Source of the DNA: Parasphingorhabdus flavimaris
GTDB lineage: Bacteria > Pseudomonadota > Alphaproteobacteria > Sphingomonadales > Sphingomonadaceae
NCBI RefSeq assembly: GCF_013371215.1
Contig: NZ_JABWMH010000005.1
Span: forward strand, 186,001-250,000
DNA length: 64,000 nt
Direction of reading: 5' to 3'
In this document: positions 15,279-24,400 of the stretch, piece after piece
How the letters are laid out: each line of letters starts with the position of its first letter
Numbering within the stretch: the first letter of the stretch is position 1
The notes under the pieces: generated by a model
Database searches by the model: none
Seen by the model: the letters and a program-made list of their open reading frames with translations, nothing else
Told to the model about the DNA's origin: nothing
Position numbers and translations under genes: made by a program

Positions 15279-17684
15279 ATGGGCGAGAGAATTACGCTTC
15301 AGCGATTGCTGGAAATGCAGAAAAAGATTTGGAATTTCAAGATCAGTGTTGATCCTGAGACCGCCGAACTCGTCGCCCGCGAACAGCTTAAATCCTTCGG
15401 CCAGCTTTCCCGCATCGGTATCCTGGTCACCTTGCCGCTGGGCATTTATGCTCTCGTCATGCTGTTTGCCTTTGCCGGGCCGGACTATATTGCCGTGTCC
15501 AGTTTCTTTCTGGTCATTGCCGGTTTCATGGGCGGTCGAAACTATTTTCGCCAGGTCGCCCTCGACCCCGATACGGCGGACTATAAGGCGGTGACCAAAA
15601 GCATCGTTCTTGAAAGCATCATCACCGGCATCGCCTTTTCCAGCATATTGAGCATTCCCTTTGCTTTTGGACAGATTCCTTTCAGCCTGGACATCGCCAT
15701 ATTGGCGATGGGCGGTCTGGCCCTGGGCGGTTTTGTCTATGGCAGCATACCCCGGGCGCAAACCTATTATCTGCTGATTACCACGACAATCCACGCGCTC
15801 TCGTTCATCGCGGCAGAGGGATATGCCGGTATCAGCGCGGCGGTTCTGCTGGTCTTTTTCGCTCTGTGTATCGACTATATTTTCCGGATGTTCTTCTTCA
15901 ATTTCGTCCAGCGTCATATCCACGCGTCCAAGAAGAAGGATGCGGCGGAAACCGTCCGGCTTTTGCTCCATGATTATGCCGAACAAAGTTCTGACTGGCT
16001 GTGGGAAATCAATGACCGTCATTTGATCGTCAATCCGTCGGCACGCTTCGCGATCGCAGTCGACAAGGAAATACGCGAATTGCGCAATATGCCGCTGGAA
16101 GACCTGTTCGAGGATTCAGCCGAGCGCAACCAGCTGATTCAAAGTCTGGCCGCAGGCGAGCCATTTCGCGACATCCACGCTCCGATAAAGATTCGCGGAG
16201 AATTGCGCTGGTGGAGACTGTCCGGCAGACGGATCAAGACCAGGGATGGCATGAGCAAACATATGCGCGGCGTTGCTGCGGATATTACCAGCGCCCGGAT
16301 AGCCGAGGCAAAGGTTGCCCATCTTGCCCATTTCGATAGTCTTACCAATCTTCCCAACCGGGCCCTGTTCAATCAATCGCTGAAACGCTCGGTCAGCCGG
16401 ATGCGGGACGACCAGAAACTGGCGGTGCTCTATCTCGATCTCGATGATTTCAAGACGATCAACGATACATTGGGACATGGCGCAGGCGACACGGTTCTGA
16501 AATCGGTCGCAAGCCGGCTCGAACAGACGATCGGTATCCAGGGGATGGTCGCTCGTCTCGGCGGCGATGAATTCGCGATTTCCTTGCGCAACTGTGGTTC
16601 GAATGACGATGTCATGAGGATCGCGAACGAGATTATCAAAAATGTCTCGAAACCGTTGATAGTGGACGGACATCGCATCACGACCGGCGTCAGCATCGGC
16701 ATCGCAATCGCCCCCGAGGCCGGCACGGGATGCGAGGAACTGGTCAAATATTCCGATATTGCGCTCTACCATGCCAAGCAAAACGGGCGCAGATGTGCCG
16801 CGCTTTTCGAAACGTCGATGCACGAAGCGGTGCAGGAACGGCGCAATATCGAAGTGGACCTGCGCGCCGCGTTGAAACGCAACGAACTGGAGCTTTTTTA
16901 CCAGCCGTTGGTCAGTATCGAGACCAGCGAGATCATCGGTTATGAAGCGCTGCTGCGCTGGAACCATAGCGAAAAAGGGATGATCATGCCGGATGTCTTC
17001 ATCCCGGTGGCCGAAGATACCGGCCTGATCGTCCAGCTCGGCGAATGGGTCGTGCGATCGGCGTTGCACGAGGTCGCCAACTGGCCCGAGCATCTGACCG
17101 TAGCCGTCAATCTCTCGCCGGCCCAGATGCGCAGCCCCAATCTGATGCCGACGATTATCAATGCTCTGGCCGCGACCGGCATCGCCCCGCAGCGGCTGGA
17201 GCTCGAAATCACCGAATCCGTGCTGATGAACGACAATCAGTCCAACGTGGAATTGCTGCACAAAATCCGGTCGCTCGGCGTGCGCATCGCGCTCGACGAT
17301 TTCGGCACCGGCTACAGCTCGCTCAATTATTTGCGCAGCTTTCCGTTCGACAAGATCAAGATCGATCGCTGCTTTGTCGACGGGGTCGACAGCCGTGAGG
17401 ATTGCCGGGCGATCATCCGTGCTGTCACCGGTCTTGCGACCAGCCTTGGCATGGTGACGACCGCCGAAGGGGTCGAGCGCAGCGACCAGCTCAGCCAGCT
17501 GAAACTGGAAGGCTGCATTCAGGTCCAGGGATATTTGTTCAGCAAGGCGATGCCTGCTGCCAGCGTGGTCGGGCGGATTGCACCAACGGTCGAGCGACCG
17601 GTCCAGCTTCGCGAGATCGGCGAACAAAGCGCCGAACCCGAACCGGTCGAAGCCCCTGTCTCGCTTTTCCGGAAGGCAGGTTAG
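15279..17684 (+). CDS. Membrane GGDEF-EAL diguanylate cyclase/phosphodiesterase
   Basis: A c-di-GMP signalling enzyme of 801 residues, ATG 15279 (GTG 15273 possible). The N-terminal half has about six hydrophobic helices (to about residue 205), then a PAS-like domain (DWLWEINDRHLIVNPSARFA). GGDEF is intact (ARLGGDEFAIS) with no RxxD inhibitory site just before it. EAL is intact: YEALLRW, AVNLSPAQM, ELEITES, LDDFGTGYSS, KIKIDRCF, AEGVE and VQGYLFS. Both activities are thus possible; with the full EAL set, phosphodiesterase with GGDEF as GTP sensor is one option. Confidence 0.93.
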   Translation: MGERITLQRLLEMQKKIWNFKISVDPETAELVAREQLKSFGQLSRIGILVTLPLGIYALVMLFAFAGPDYIAVSSFFLVIAGFMGGRNYFRQVALDPDTADYKAVTKSIVLESIITGIAFSSILSIPFAFGQIPFSLDIAILAMGGLALGGFVYGSIPRAQTYYLLITTTIHALSFIAAEGYAGISAAVLLVFFALCIDYIFRMFFFNFVQRHIHASKKKDAAETVRLLLHDYAEQSSDWLWEINDRHLIVNPSARFAIAVDKEIRELRNMPLEDLFEDSAERNQLIQSLAAGEPFRDIHAPIKIRGELRWWRLSGRRIKTRDGMSKHMRGVAADITSARIAEAKVAHLAHFDSLTNLPNRALFNQSLKRSVSRMRDDQKLAVLYLDLDDFKTINDTLGHGAGDTVLKSVASRLEQTIGIQGMVARLGGDEFAISLRNCGSNDDVMRIANEIIKNVSKPLIVDGHRITTGVSIGIAIAPEAGTGCEELVKYSDIALYHAKQNGRRCAALFETSMHEAVQERRNIEVDLRAALKRNELELFYQPLVSIETSEIIGYEALLRWNHSEKGMIMPDVFIPVAEDTGLIVQLGEWVVRSALHEVANWPEHLTVAVNLSPAQMRSPNLMPTIINALAATGIAPQRLELEITESVLMNDNQSNVELLHKIRSLGVRIALDDFGTGYSSLNYLRSFPFDKIKIDRCFVDGVDSREDCRAIIRAVTGLATSLGMVTTAEGVERSDQLSQLKLEGCIQVQGYLFSKAMPAASVVGRIAPTVERPVQLREIGEQSAEPEPVEAPVSLFRKAG

Positions 17685-17767
17685 AAGCAGCGTGACCAGA
17701 GAAAGTCGCATGCCTGCATCGTCAGACCCGCCCCGTCGCTTTCACCTGCACCGGAACACCGGGCTGC

Positions 17768-19207
17768 CTAATTCGCCATCCAGTTGCCGTGGAAACCTGG
17801 CGGTATCCGGTGGGGCAGATGGATCACCGCCTGGGGCTCGCCGAGAAAATCGTCGGCGTTGAGAATCTGCAGTTCGCTTGTCTCATGTTCGGCGTCGATC
17901 ACCAGGCCGATCAGCCAACCGCCATTTTCCGCCGAATCCGGTGACCGGGGAACAAACACGAATTCGCCCGGATGACGTCCCGGGCCAAAATCCCTAACCA
18001 GCTTGTCACCGCTCTGGAGATCATGTTTGAACAATTCGGTTCCCGCCATGTCGAGCTCGTCGGGCCGCCCGGCCAATGCGATATCATAGATATAGCGATA
18101 GGGTCTGGAGGTCTGCCGTTCGTCATAGCGCGGGAATTCCTGCGCCCGGTCATCAATGACCTTTCGATCGACGGTCTTGGTCACCGGATCGACGGTCCAG
18201 CGTTCCAGCCGCGACCATTCGCCGCCCGGACCGAAAGTGGTGCGGGCATAAGTGCTTTCGTGCACCACCACGTCGACGATCACGCTGCCGTCATCGGTCT
18301 CGTAGGCATTGGCCGGATGATAGACATAGCAGGGCTCGACATCGCACCACAGGGTATCGGCACCCGATCCGTCACGCGGACAAAGACCGACGCGCGCGCC
18401 ATGGGCGGGATTCCAGTCGTAGGGAAAAGTGAATCCGCCCAGCATCCGCTTCATCGAGAATGTCGCGGGAAGGTCGAACACCAGCACATAATTTTCGGTA
18501 ATCTGGCAGTCATGGATCGACGGGCCGTCCTTGACCGCGATCGGTTCTTCGCGTTTCACCTTGCCGTCGGCACCAAGCACGACGTGCCACACCTTGTCCA
18601 TGACCGGCGCATCATAGCAGATCGCATGCATCTCGCCGGTTTCGGGATCGAGATGCGGGTGAGCGGAAAAGGCGTTGACCAGGGTGCCGTCGAAGGGATT
18701 ATGCTTCACCGTCTCGAGATCGTCGGTCAACTCGACCGGAAAGCCGCCAGCTTCGACAATCGCAAAGGTCTTGCCGGCGATGCTGACGATATTGGTATTG
18801 GCGGTGTCGGTGCGTGGCTTGCGGGTGCCCGGCTTGCGCGGTTCGCCCAGCGCATCGCTGACGGCATTGCTGCGGATCCAGCGGTTGCGATACCATTTCG
18901 CCTTGCCGTCCTGAATGCGAATGCCGTGGGCCATGCCGTCGCCGGTAAACCAGTGATAGCTCGCTTCATCGGGCGCGGTCACCGGATTGGGACCGATGCG
19001 CAGATACCGTCCGTCGAGCTGTGCGGGAATATCGCCATCGATTTTCAGATCAGCCAGCGTGACTTCTTCGGTCATCGGCTTGTGGACGCCGGTCAGATAG
19101 GGATGCCCGCCGGTCGGCGCCTTCATCCGCTTGCGGTTATATTTGGAGACTGCACCCAGAACAGGCGTGACCGCAGCGCGGATGGTTTTTTCGATTACTG
19201 AAGCCAT
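17768..19207 (-). CDS. Carotenoid oxygenase (RPE65/lignostilbene dioxygenase family)
   Basis: A 479-residue Fe(II) beta-propeller oxygenase that cleaves carotenoids, apocarotenoids or stilbenes. Iron-ligand His regions are visible: NAFSAHPHLDPETGEMHAIC, KDGPSIHDCQIT, VDVVVHESTYA and the C-terminal PPGFHGNW. The start MASVIEKTIR has AAGGAA upstream. A small membrane protein gene precedes it on the same strand, and a TetR gene is divergent. The substrate is unknown; sphingomonads make carotenoids and also degrade stilbenes. Confidence 0.9.
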   Translation of the reverse strand: MASVIEKTIRAAVTPVLGAVSKYNRKRMKAPTGGHPYLTGVHKPMTEEVTLADLKIDGDIPAQLDGRYLRIGPNPVTAPDEASYHWFTGDGMAHGIRIQDGKAKWYRNRWIRSNAVSDALGEPRKPGTRKPRTDTANTNIVSIAGKTFAIVEAGGFPVELTDDLETVKHNPFDGTLVNAFSAHPHLDPETGEMHAICYDAPVMDKVWHVVLGADGKVKREEPIAVKDGPSIHDCQITENYVLVFDLPATFSMKRMLGGFTFPYDWNPAHGARVGLCPRDGSGADTLWCDVEPCYVYHPANAYETDDGSVIVDVVVHESTYARTTFGPGGEWSRLERWTVDPVTKTVDRKVIDDRAQEFPRYDERQTSRPYRYIYDIALAGRPDELDMAGTELFKHDLQSGDKLVRDFGPGRHPGEFVFVPRSPDSAENGGWLIGLVIDAEHETSELQILNADDFLGEPQAVIHLPHRIPPGFHGNWMAN

Positions 19208-19221
19208 GTTGAAAATTCCTT

Positions 19222-19590
19222 CTAGTTGAATCTGATGTCGGCGATTGTAGCGATAGCCATTGCCAGCAATATCAATCCGCCGGGATGCGGACGGCGGAGC
19301 GCGGCAAGATTGCCGATGCCGGACAGCGCAAAAATGATCGCTGCAGTGACCGGCAAGAGATCGCTGCCCGACTGCAGCCGGTTGAGCAGCACCGCTATGC
19401 CGAGTCCTGCCCAGGCCAGTGACGGAACGTGGAACACCGCCCGGATAACGTCACGCGTCGCCCGCGCCGCCAATAGACCGCTAGTCTGCTCGCGATAGAG
19501 TGGGCCGAGAATGACCTTTTCGCCAAGCACCGAATGGGCCACCGCGACGACCAGTCCAAGCACGGCGACGATGATTGCGTAAACTAACAT
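19222..19590 (-). CDS. Small four-helix membrane protein
   Basis: A 122-residue protein of unknown function with about four hydrophobic segments (AIIVAVLGLVVAVAHSVLG, then VPSLAWAGLGIAVLLN, VTAAIIFALSGIG and LILLAMAIATIADI). The start is MLVYAI with AAGGGA upstream. It is 14 bp upstream of the carotenoid oxygenase gene and almost certainly in its operon. Confidence 0.7.
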   Translation of the reverse strand: MLVYAIIVAVLGLVVAVAHSVLGEKVILGPLYREQTSGLLAARATRDVIRAVFHVPSLAWAGLGIAVLLNRLQSGSDLLPVTAAIIFALSGIGNLAALRRPHPGGLILLAMAIATIADIRFN

Positions 19591-19638
19591 TGGCAGCGGT
19601 CCCTTCCGACTTGGCAAATCGACTCGCGATGTTTATGA

Positions 19639-19664
19639 TGTTAACATGCCAGTCAATGATAACA
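19639..19664. promoter_or_regulatory. Dyad in the carotenoid oxygenase/TetR intergenic region
   Basis: Inverted repeat TGTTA-a-CAT (19639-19647) and ATG-a-TAACA (19656-19664), 8 of 9 positions paired, with an 8-bp centre. The size suits a TetR operator. It lies in the 105-bp gap between the divergent genes; a TTGACA facing the oxygenase operon is at 19667-19672. Confidence 0.5.
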
Positions 19665-19695
19665 GTGTCAACATAACTCTTTCCCGAGGCGGATC

Positions 19696-20286
19696 GTGGC
19701 GCCGGATTCCCCTGTGAACGCGCCTTATCATCACGGGGACCTTCGCGCGTCGGCGCTGCAAATGGGCATGGAGCGTCTGGAGAGCCAGGAGCAACCGGAT
19801 CTCGGATTGCGCGCATTGGCCCGCGATCTGGGAGTCTCCGCCACTGCCCTATATCGCCATTTCCCCAACAAGGATGCCTTGCTGGATGCCCTGGCGCTGG
19901 AGGGCCTGACCCGTCTGGGCGCGCATCAGGCCGCAGCGGCTGCACAAGCCGGGGGCGGGCGGGACGGTTTCGCCGAGGTCGGTGTCACCTATGTCAAATG
20001 GGCGGTCGAAAACCCGGCCTTGCTGCGGCTGATCTACAACCGGGTCGGCCAGGTCGATCTGGCCACCGACGACCCGAGCGCGATGGGCGAGGCCTTTTAC
20101 CAGCTGCGCGCCGGCATCGCCGCCACCATGCCGGACGAAATGTCCAGGGATCAGCGCGCTGCCGCCGCGCTCCACGCATGGTCTCTGGTCCATGGACTGG
20201 CCATGCTCATTCTCGATGGCCAGGTGGCCTATGATCCGGCGATGGTCCGCAAGGTTGTGCTGATGACGGATTTCAGCGCCGGCTAA
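19696..20286 (+). CDS. TetR-family regulator of the carotenoid oxygenase operon
   Basis: A 196-residue TetR protein. Helix-turn-helix at about residues 40-62 (LRALARDLGVSATALYRHFP), NKDALLDAL following. The C-terminal part resembles TetR_C-type ligand domains (YVKWAVENPALLRLIYNR). GTG 19696 was used; GTG 19714 (VNAPYHHGDLR) is also plausible and closer to typical family starts. It is divergent from the membrane protein-carotenoid oxygenase pair. Confidence 0.85.
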   Translation: MAPDSPVNAPYHHGDLRASALQMGMERLESQEQPDLGLRALARDLGVSATALYRHFPNKDALLDALALEGLTRLGAHQAAAAAQAGGGRDGFAEVGVTYVKWAVENPALLRLIYNRVGQVDLATDDPSAMGEAFYQLRAGIAATMPDEMSRDQRAAAALHAWSLVHGLAMLILDGQVAYDPAMVRKVVLMTDFSAG

Positions 20287-20489
20287 TCCTGGTCGAATAC
20301 CAGCAGGTCCCCTGGCTGGCATTGCAATTCGCGGCAGATGGCTTCGAGCGTGGTAAACCGCATCGCCTTTGCCTTGCCGGTTTTCAGGATCGACAGATTG
20401 GCGAGCGTGATATCCACCCGCTCGGCCAATTCGGTCAGCGTCATCCGGTTATCATGAAGCAGGTCGTCGAGTTTGACGGTGATCGCCAT
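20283..20489 (-). CDS. Xre-family small DNA-binding protein
   Basis: A 68-residue helix-turn-helix protein (LDDLLHDNRMTLTELAERVD, then ITLANLSILKTGKAKAMRF and LEAICRELQCQPGDLL), the compact Cro/C1 type usually paired with DUF2975 membrane proteins. ATG 20489 overlaps the DUF2975 stop by one base (TGATG), so translation is coupled. It probably controls its own two-gene unit. Confidence 0.9.
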   Translation of the reverse strand: MAITVKLDDLLHDNRMTLTELAERVDITLANLSILKTGKAKAMRFTTLEAICRELQCQPGDLLVFDQD

Positions 20490-21061
20490 CAAATCGTCCC
20501 TTCCAGCTCTTCACGCATTTCTGCCCCGCGATCGAACACTCTCGCAAGGATGATCAGCAGCAGGACCAGCAAGATGCCGGAAAGCGAGATGCTGGCATCG
20601 ATCGACATCGCGAAATCCACGCCCGGCTTCACGTCACCGAGCATGGTCAGCAAGCCGTCACCGAGCAGGCTGCCGAAAAATGTCACGATCTGGATGGCCA
20701 AAGCCGCGATACCGATGCCACGCAAGCGGGTACCGTTGATCCGCGTAAACGGGTTGCCGGCCCCCACCGAATCGACGATCCTGCGCAGGCGATTGATCGC
20801 GAAAAGCGTCAGCAGCAGAATGACGATGCCCATTGCCATGATGAGAGCGATCAGACCTGCAGCTTCGGGCGCGGGTGGATTGACAAAGACCTTGGAAAGT
20901 TCAGCCAGCCCGGCCTGGTAGGTGAAGGGCAAGGTCGCCAGGCCAAGAGTGACCGCCGCAATCGCGAACAGCGAAAGCCATTTCGACAAAATCAAAATGC
21001 CGCGCGCCGACTTCAGCACAAGATCGTTGGGTTCCGTACCCGGTTTCACGTTATATTCCAT
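20489..21061 (-). CDS. DUF2975 membrane protein
   Basis: A 190-residue protein with four hydrophobic segments, including LSLFAIAAVTLGLATLPF, AAGLIALIMAMGIVILLLTLF, AALAIQIVTFFGSLLGDGLL and a last helix ILLVLLLIILARVFD. The start MEYNVKPG has CGGAGA upstream. DUF2975 proteins form common operons with a small Xre regulator; the role is unknown. It is divergent from rpoB. Confidence 0.85.
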   Translation of the reverse strand: MEYNVKPGTEPNDLVLKSARGILILSKWLSLFAIAAVTLGLATLPFTYQAGLAELSKVFVNPPAPEAAGLIALIMAMGIVILLLTLFAINRLRRIVDSVGAGNPFTRINGTRLRGIGIAALAIQIVTFFGSLLGDGLLTMLGDVKPGVDFAMSIDASISLSGILLVLLLIILARVFDRGAEMREELEGTI

Positions 21062-21087
21062 GTTCGAATCTCCGTTTTTATCGTTTA

Positions 21088-21115
21088 ACAATAACAGATT
21101 ATCGAATATCGTCAA
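21088..21115 (-). promoter_or_regulatory. Candidate promoter of the DUF2975-xre unit
   Basis: On the minus strand, TTGACG (21115-21110), a 16-bp spacer and TATTGT (21093-21088), starting transcription about 20 bp before the gene. The region is strikingly AT-rich compared with its surroundings. Confidence 0.4.
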
Positions 21116-21311
21116 GATATTTATTGTTTTTCAATAAATACGGCCGGGCATCCCCAAACATGCTTCCAATTCTTCCATTTCTCGCCGGCCAGCCACTTGA
21201 CCGAAAGCCGGTATTTCCCTATATCCCGCGCTCACCACAGATTTCGAGACAGGGCGTGCAGTCGCGCGGCGCGCCAGAAGAAATGAAATTTGCACGGTTT
21301 TCAGGACGCTA

Positions 21312-21351
21312 AAAAGCTGCAGTTTCCATGCTTTGGGGACATGCGGCTTTT
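21312..21351 (+). promoter_or_regulatory. Long hairpin in the rpoB leader
   Basis: A 10-bp stem AAAAGCTGCA (21312-21321) with TGCGGCTTTT (21342-21351, one G-T pair), one bulged A, then a 6-bp GTTTCC/GGGGAC stem (21322-21327/21335-21340, two G-T pairs) and a 7-nt loop. It ends in TTTTG, so it could act as an attenuator or an RNase III site. It lies 70 bp before the rpoB start in a 360-bp gene-free stretch. Confidence 0.5.
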
Positions 21352-21384
21352 GTCGTCTTGATGCGTCTCCACATTTTGATTTTC

Positions 21385-21400
21385 CGCCGGTTTTCCGGCG
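21385..21400 (+). promoter_or_regulatory. Small hairpin next to the rpoB ribosome binding site
   Basis: CGCCGG (21385-21390), TTTT loop, CCGGCG (21395-21400), ending a few bases before the GAGAAGG Shine-Dalgarno (21405-21411). It could modulate rpoB translation. Confidence 0.4.
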
Positions 21401-21421
21401 ATGGCGAGAAGGCAAAACTAT

Positions 21422-24400
21422 ATGGCTACCCAAGCAGCTTCGGTCAAAACGACGGCTCCGACCCCCACCCGCAAGAAACGTATTCGCAAGATTTTCGGCG
21501 ACATTCACGAAGTCATCGAAATGCCGAATCTCATCGAGGTTCAGCGCGAATCATATGAGCAGTTTCTGCGTTCGGACCCCTCGATCGGATATGTTTCCGG
21601 CCTCGAGAAGACGCTGCGCAGCGTTTTCCCGATCCGCGATTTTGCCGGCACCGCCGAAATGGACTTCGTCAACTATCAGCTCGAAGATCCGAAATATAAT
21701 GTCGAGGAATGTCGCCAGCGGGGTATCACCTATGCCGCGCCGATGAAGGTCACCCTCCGACTGATCGTGTTCGAAGTCGATCCCGAAACAGAAGCGCGCT
21801 CGGTTCTCGATATCAAAGAGCAAGACGTTTATATGGGCGACATGCCCCTGATGACAAAGAACGGCACGTTCGTCATCAACGGCACAGAGCGCGTCATTGT
21901 CAGCCAGATGCACCGTTCGCCCGGCGTATTGTTTGACCATGACCGCGGCAAGACCCACTCGTCCGGCAAATTCCTGTTCGCCGCCCGCGTCATTCCTTAC
22001 CGCGGCAGCTGGCTCGACTTTGAATTTGACGCCAAGGACATCGTCAACGTCCGTATCGATCGCAAGCGCAAGCTGCCGGTGACCGCGCTTTTGCGTTCGC
22101 TCGGTGACGCGATCCTCGAAGTTAAAGAAAAGAAGCCCGATTTCAAGGCCGGCGAGATGGTCCGCGTCGCGGGCATGAAGCAGCCTGCCGAAATTCTCGA
22201 AGTCGACGGCAACCTGATCACCATCCGTGAGCCAATGGGTGCGATCGACGTACAGGGCAAGATCGAAGACGAAGGCCGCACCAAGAGCGCGCAACTCGTC
22301 AAGATCGTCAAGCAGGGCTATTCGGAAGAAGACATCCTCAACCTGTTCTACGGCCGCATTGTCTACAAGCGCGCCAAAGACGGCTGGACCATTCCTTTCG
22401 TCGCCGAACAATGGCGCGGCATCAAGCCGACCTTTGACATTGTCGACGCGCAGAGCGGCGAAGTTGTCTTTGAAGCAGCCACCAAGATCACCCCTCGTGC
22501 CGCGAAAAAGGCCGAATCCGATGGCATGCAGAATATCGTCATTCCGACCGAAGAAATTTTCGGCCGTTATAGCGCGTTCGATCTGATCAACGAGAAAACC
22601 GGCGAAATCTACATCGAAGCCGGTGACGAAGTGACCGCAGAAAATCTCGAGAAGATTGACACTGCCGGCATCGATGCGCTCGAACTGCTCGACATCGACC
22701 ACGTCACCACCGGCCCATGGATCCGCAACACGCTGAAGGTCGACAAGGCCGAAGACCGTGACGGCGCCCTGTCCGACATCTACCGCGTCATGCGCCCCGG
22801 CGAACCGCCAACGCGCGAAACCGCAGAAGCTCTGTTCGAAGGCCTTTTCTTCGATCCGGAACGCTATGACCTTTCCGCTGTTGGCCGCGTCAAACTCAAC
22901 ATGCGTCTCGAACTCGATGCGCCGGCCGACTATACAATCCTGCGCAAGGAAGACATTCTCGCGGTTGTCAAAACCCTCGTCGACCTGAAGGACGGCAAGG
23001 GCGAAGTCGATGATATCGACAACCTCGGCAATCGCCGTGTCCGTTCCGTGGGCGAATTGCTCGAAAACCAGTATCGCGTCGGTCTTCTCCGCATGGAGCG
23101 CGCCGTCAAGGAGCGCATGAGCAGCGTCGATGTATCCACCGTGATGCCGAACGATCTGATCAATGCGAAGCCTGCGGTTGCTACCGTTCGCGAATTCTTC
23201 GGCTCCTCGCAGCTGTCGCAGTTCATGGATCAGACCAACCCGCTTTCGGAAGTCACCCATAAACGCCGCGTGTCAGCGTTGGGCCCCGGTGGTCTGACCC
23301 GCGAACGTGCTGGCTTTGAAGTCCGCGACGTTCACCCTACCCATTATGGCCGTATCTGCCCGATTGAAACGCCTGAAGGCCCGAACATCGGTCTGATCAA
23401 CTCGCTGGCATCGTTCAGCCGCGTCAACCAGTACGGCTTTATCGAAACGCCATATCGGAAAGTAGTCGACAACAAGGTCACCGACGATGTTGTCTATCTC
23501 TCCGCGATGGAAGAGCAGAAGCACACGGTCGCACAGGCCAACGCCGAACTGACCGAAGACGGCAGCTTCGTCGAGGAAATCGTTTCCTCGCGTCAGGCTG
23601 GCGAATTCCTGATGGCGCCACGCGACATCATCACGCTGATGGACGTCAGTCCGAAACAGCTGGTGTCGGTTGCCGCCTCGCTCATTCCGTTCCTGGAAAA
23701 TGATGACGCCAACCGCGCCCTCATGGGATCGAACATGCAACGTCAGGCCGTGCCTCTGGTGAAAGCCGAAGCACCGTTTGTCGGCACCGGCATGGAAGAA
23801 ACCGTGGCCCGCGACTCTGGCGCTGCAATCGCCGCCCGCCGCGCCGGTATCGTCGATCAGGTGGACGCCACCCGTATCGTCATCCGCGCATCGGGTGCTG
23901 TCGAAGCCGGAAAATCCGGCGTCGACATCTACACGCTGCAGAAATTCCAGCGGTCCAACCAGAACACCTGCATCAACCAGCGTCCGCTGGTGAAGGTTGG
24001 CGAAATCGTCCAGCAGGGCGACACGATTGCCGATGGTCCATCCACCGACATGGGTGAACTGGCGCTGGGCAAGAACAGCCTCGTCGCCTTCATGCCCTGG
24101 AATGGCTACAACTACGAGGATAGTATCCTGATCTCCGAACGGATCGTGAAAGACGACGTCTTCACCTCGATCCATATCGAAGAATTTGAAGTCATGGCCC
24201 GCGATACCAAGCTCGGACCTGAAGACATCACCCGCGACATACCGAACGTCGGCGAGGAAGCGCTGCGCAACCTCGACGAAGCCGGCATTGTCTATATTGG
24301 TGCGGAAATCGAACCGGGCGATATTCTCGTCGGCAAGATCACCCCCAAGGGCGAATCCCCAATGACGCCGGAAGAAAAACTTCTCCGCGCGATCTTTGGT

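Noticed and set aside
16116-17711. 531-codon frame antisense to the GGDEF-EAL gene
   Set aside because: The plus-strand frame has complete catalytic motifs; the antisense frame has none.
17972-19201. 409-codon plus-strand frame opposite the carotenoid oxygenase
   Set aside because: It is a shadow frame; the minus strand has the iron-ligand His motifs and a Shine-Dalgarno.
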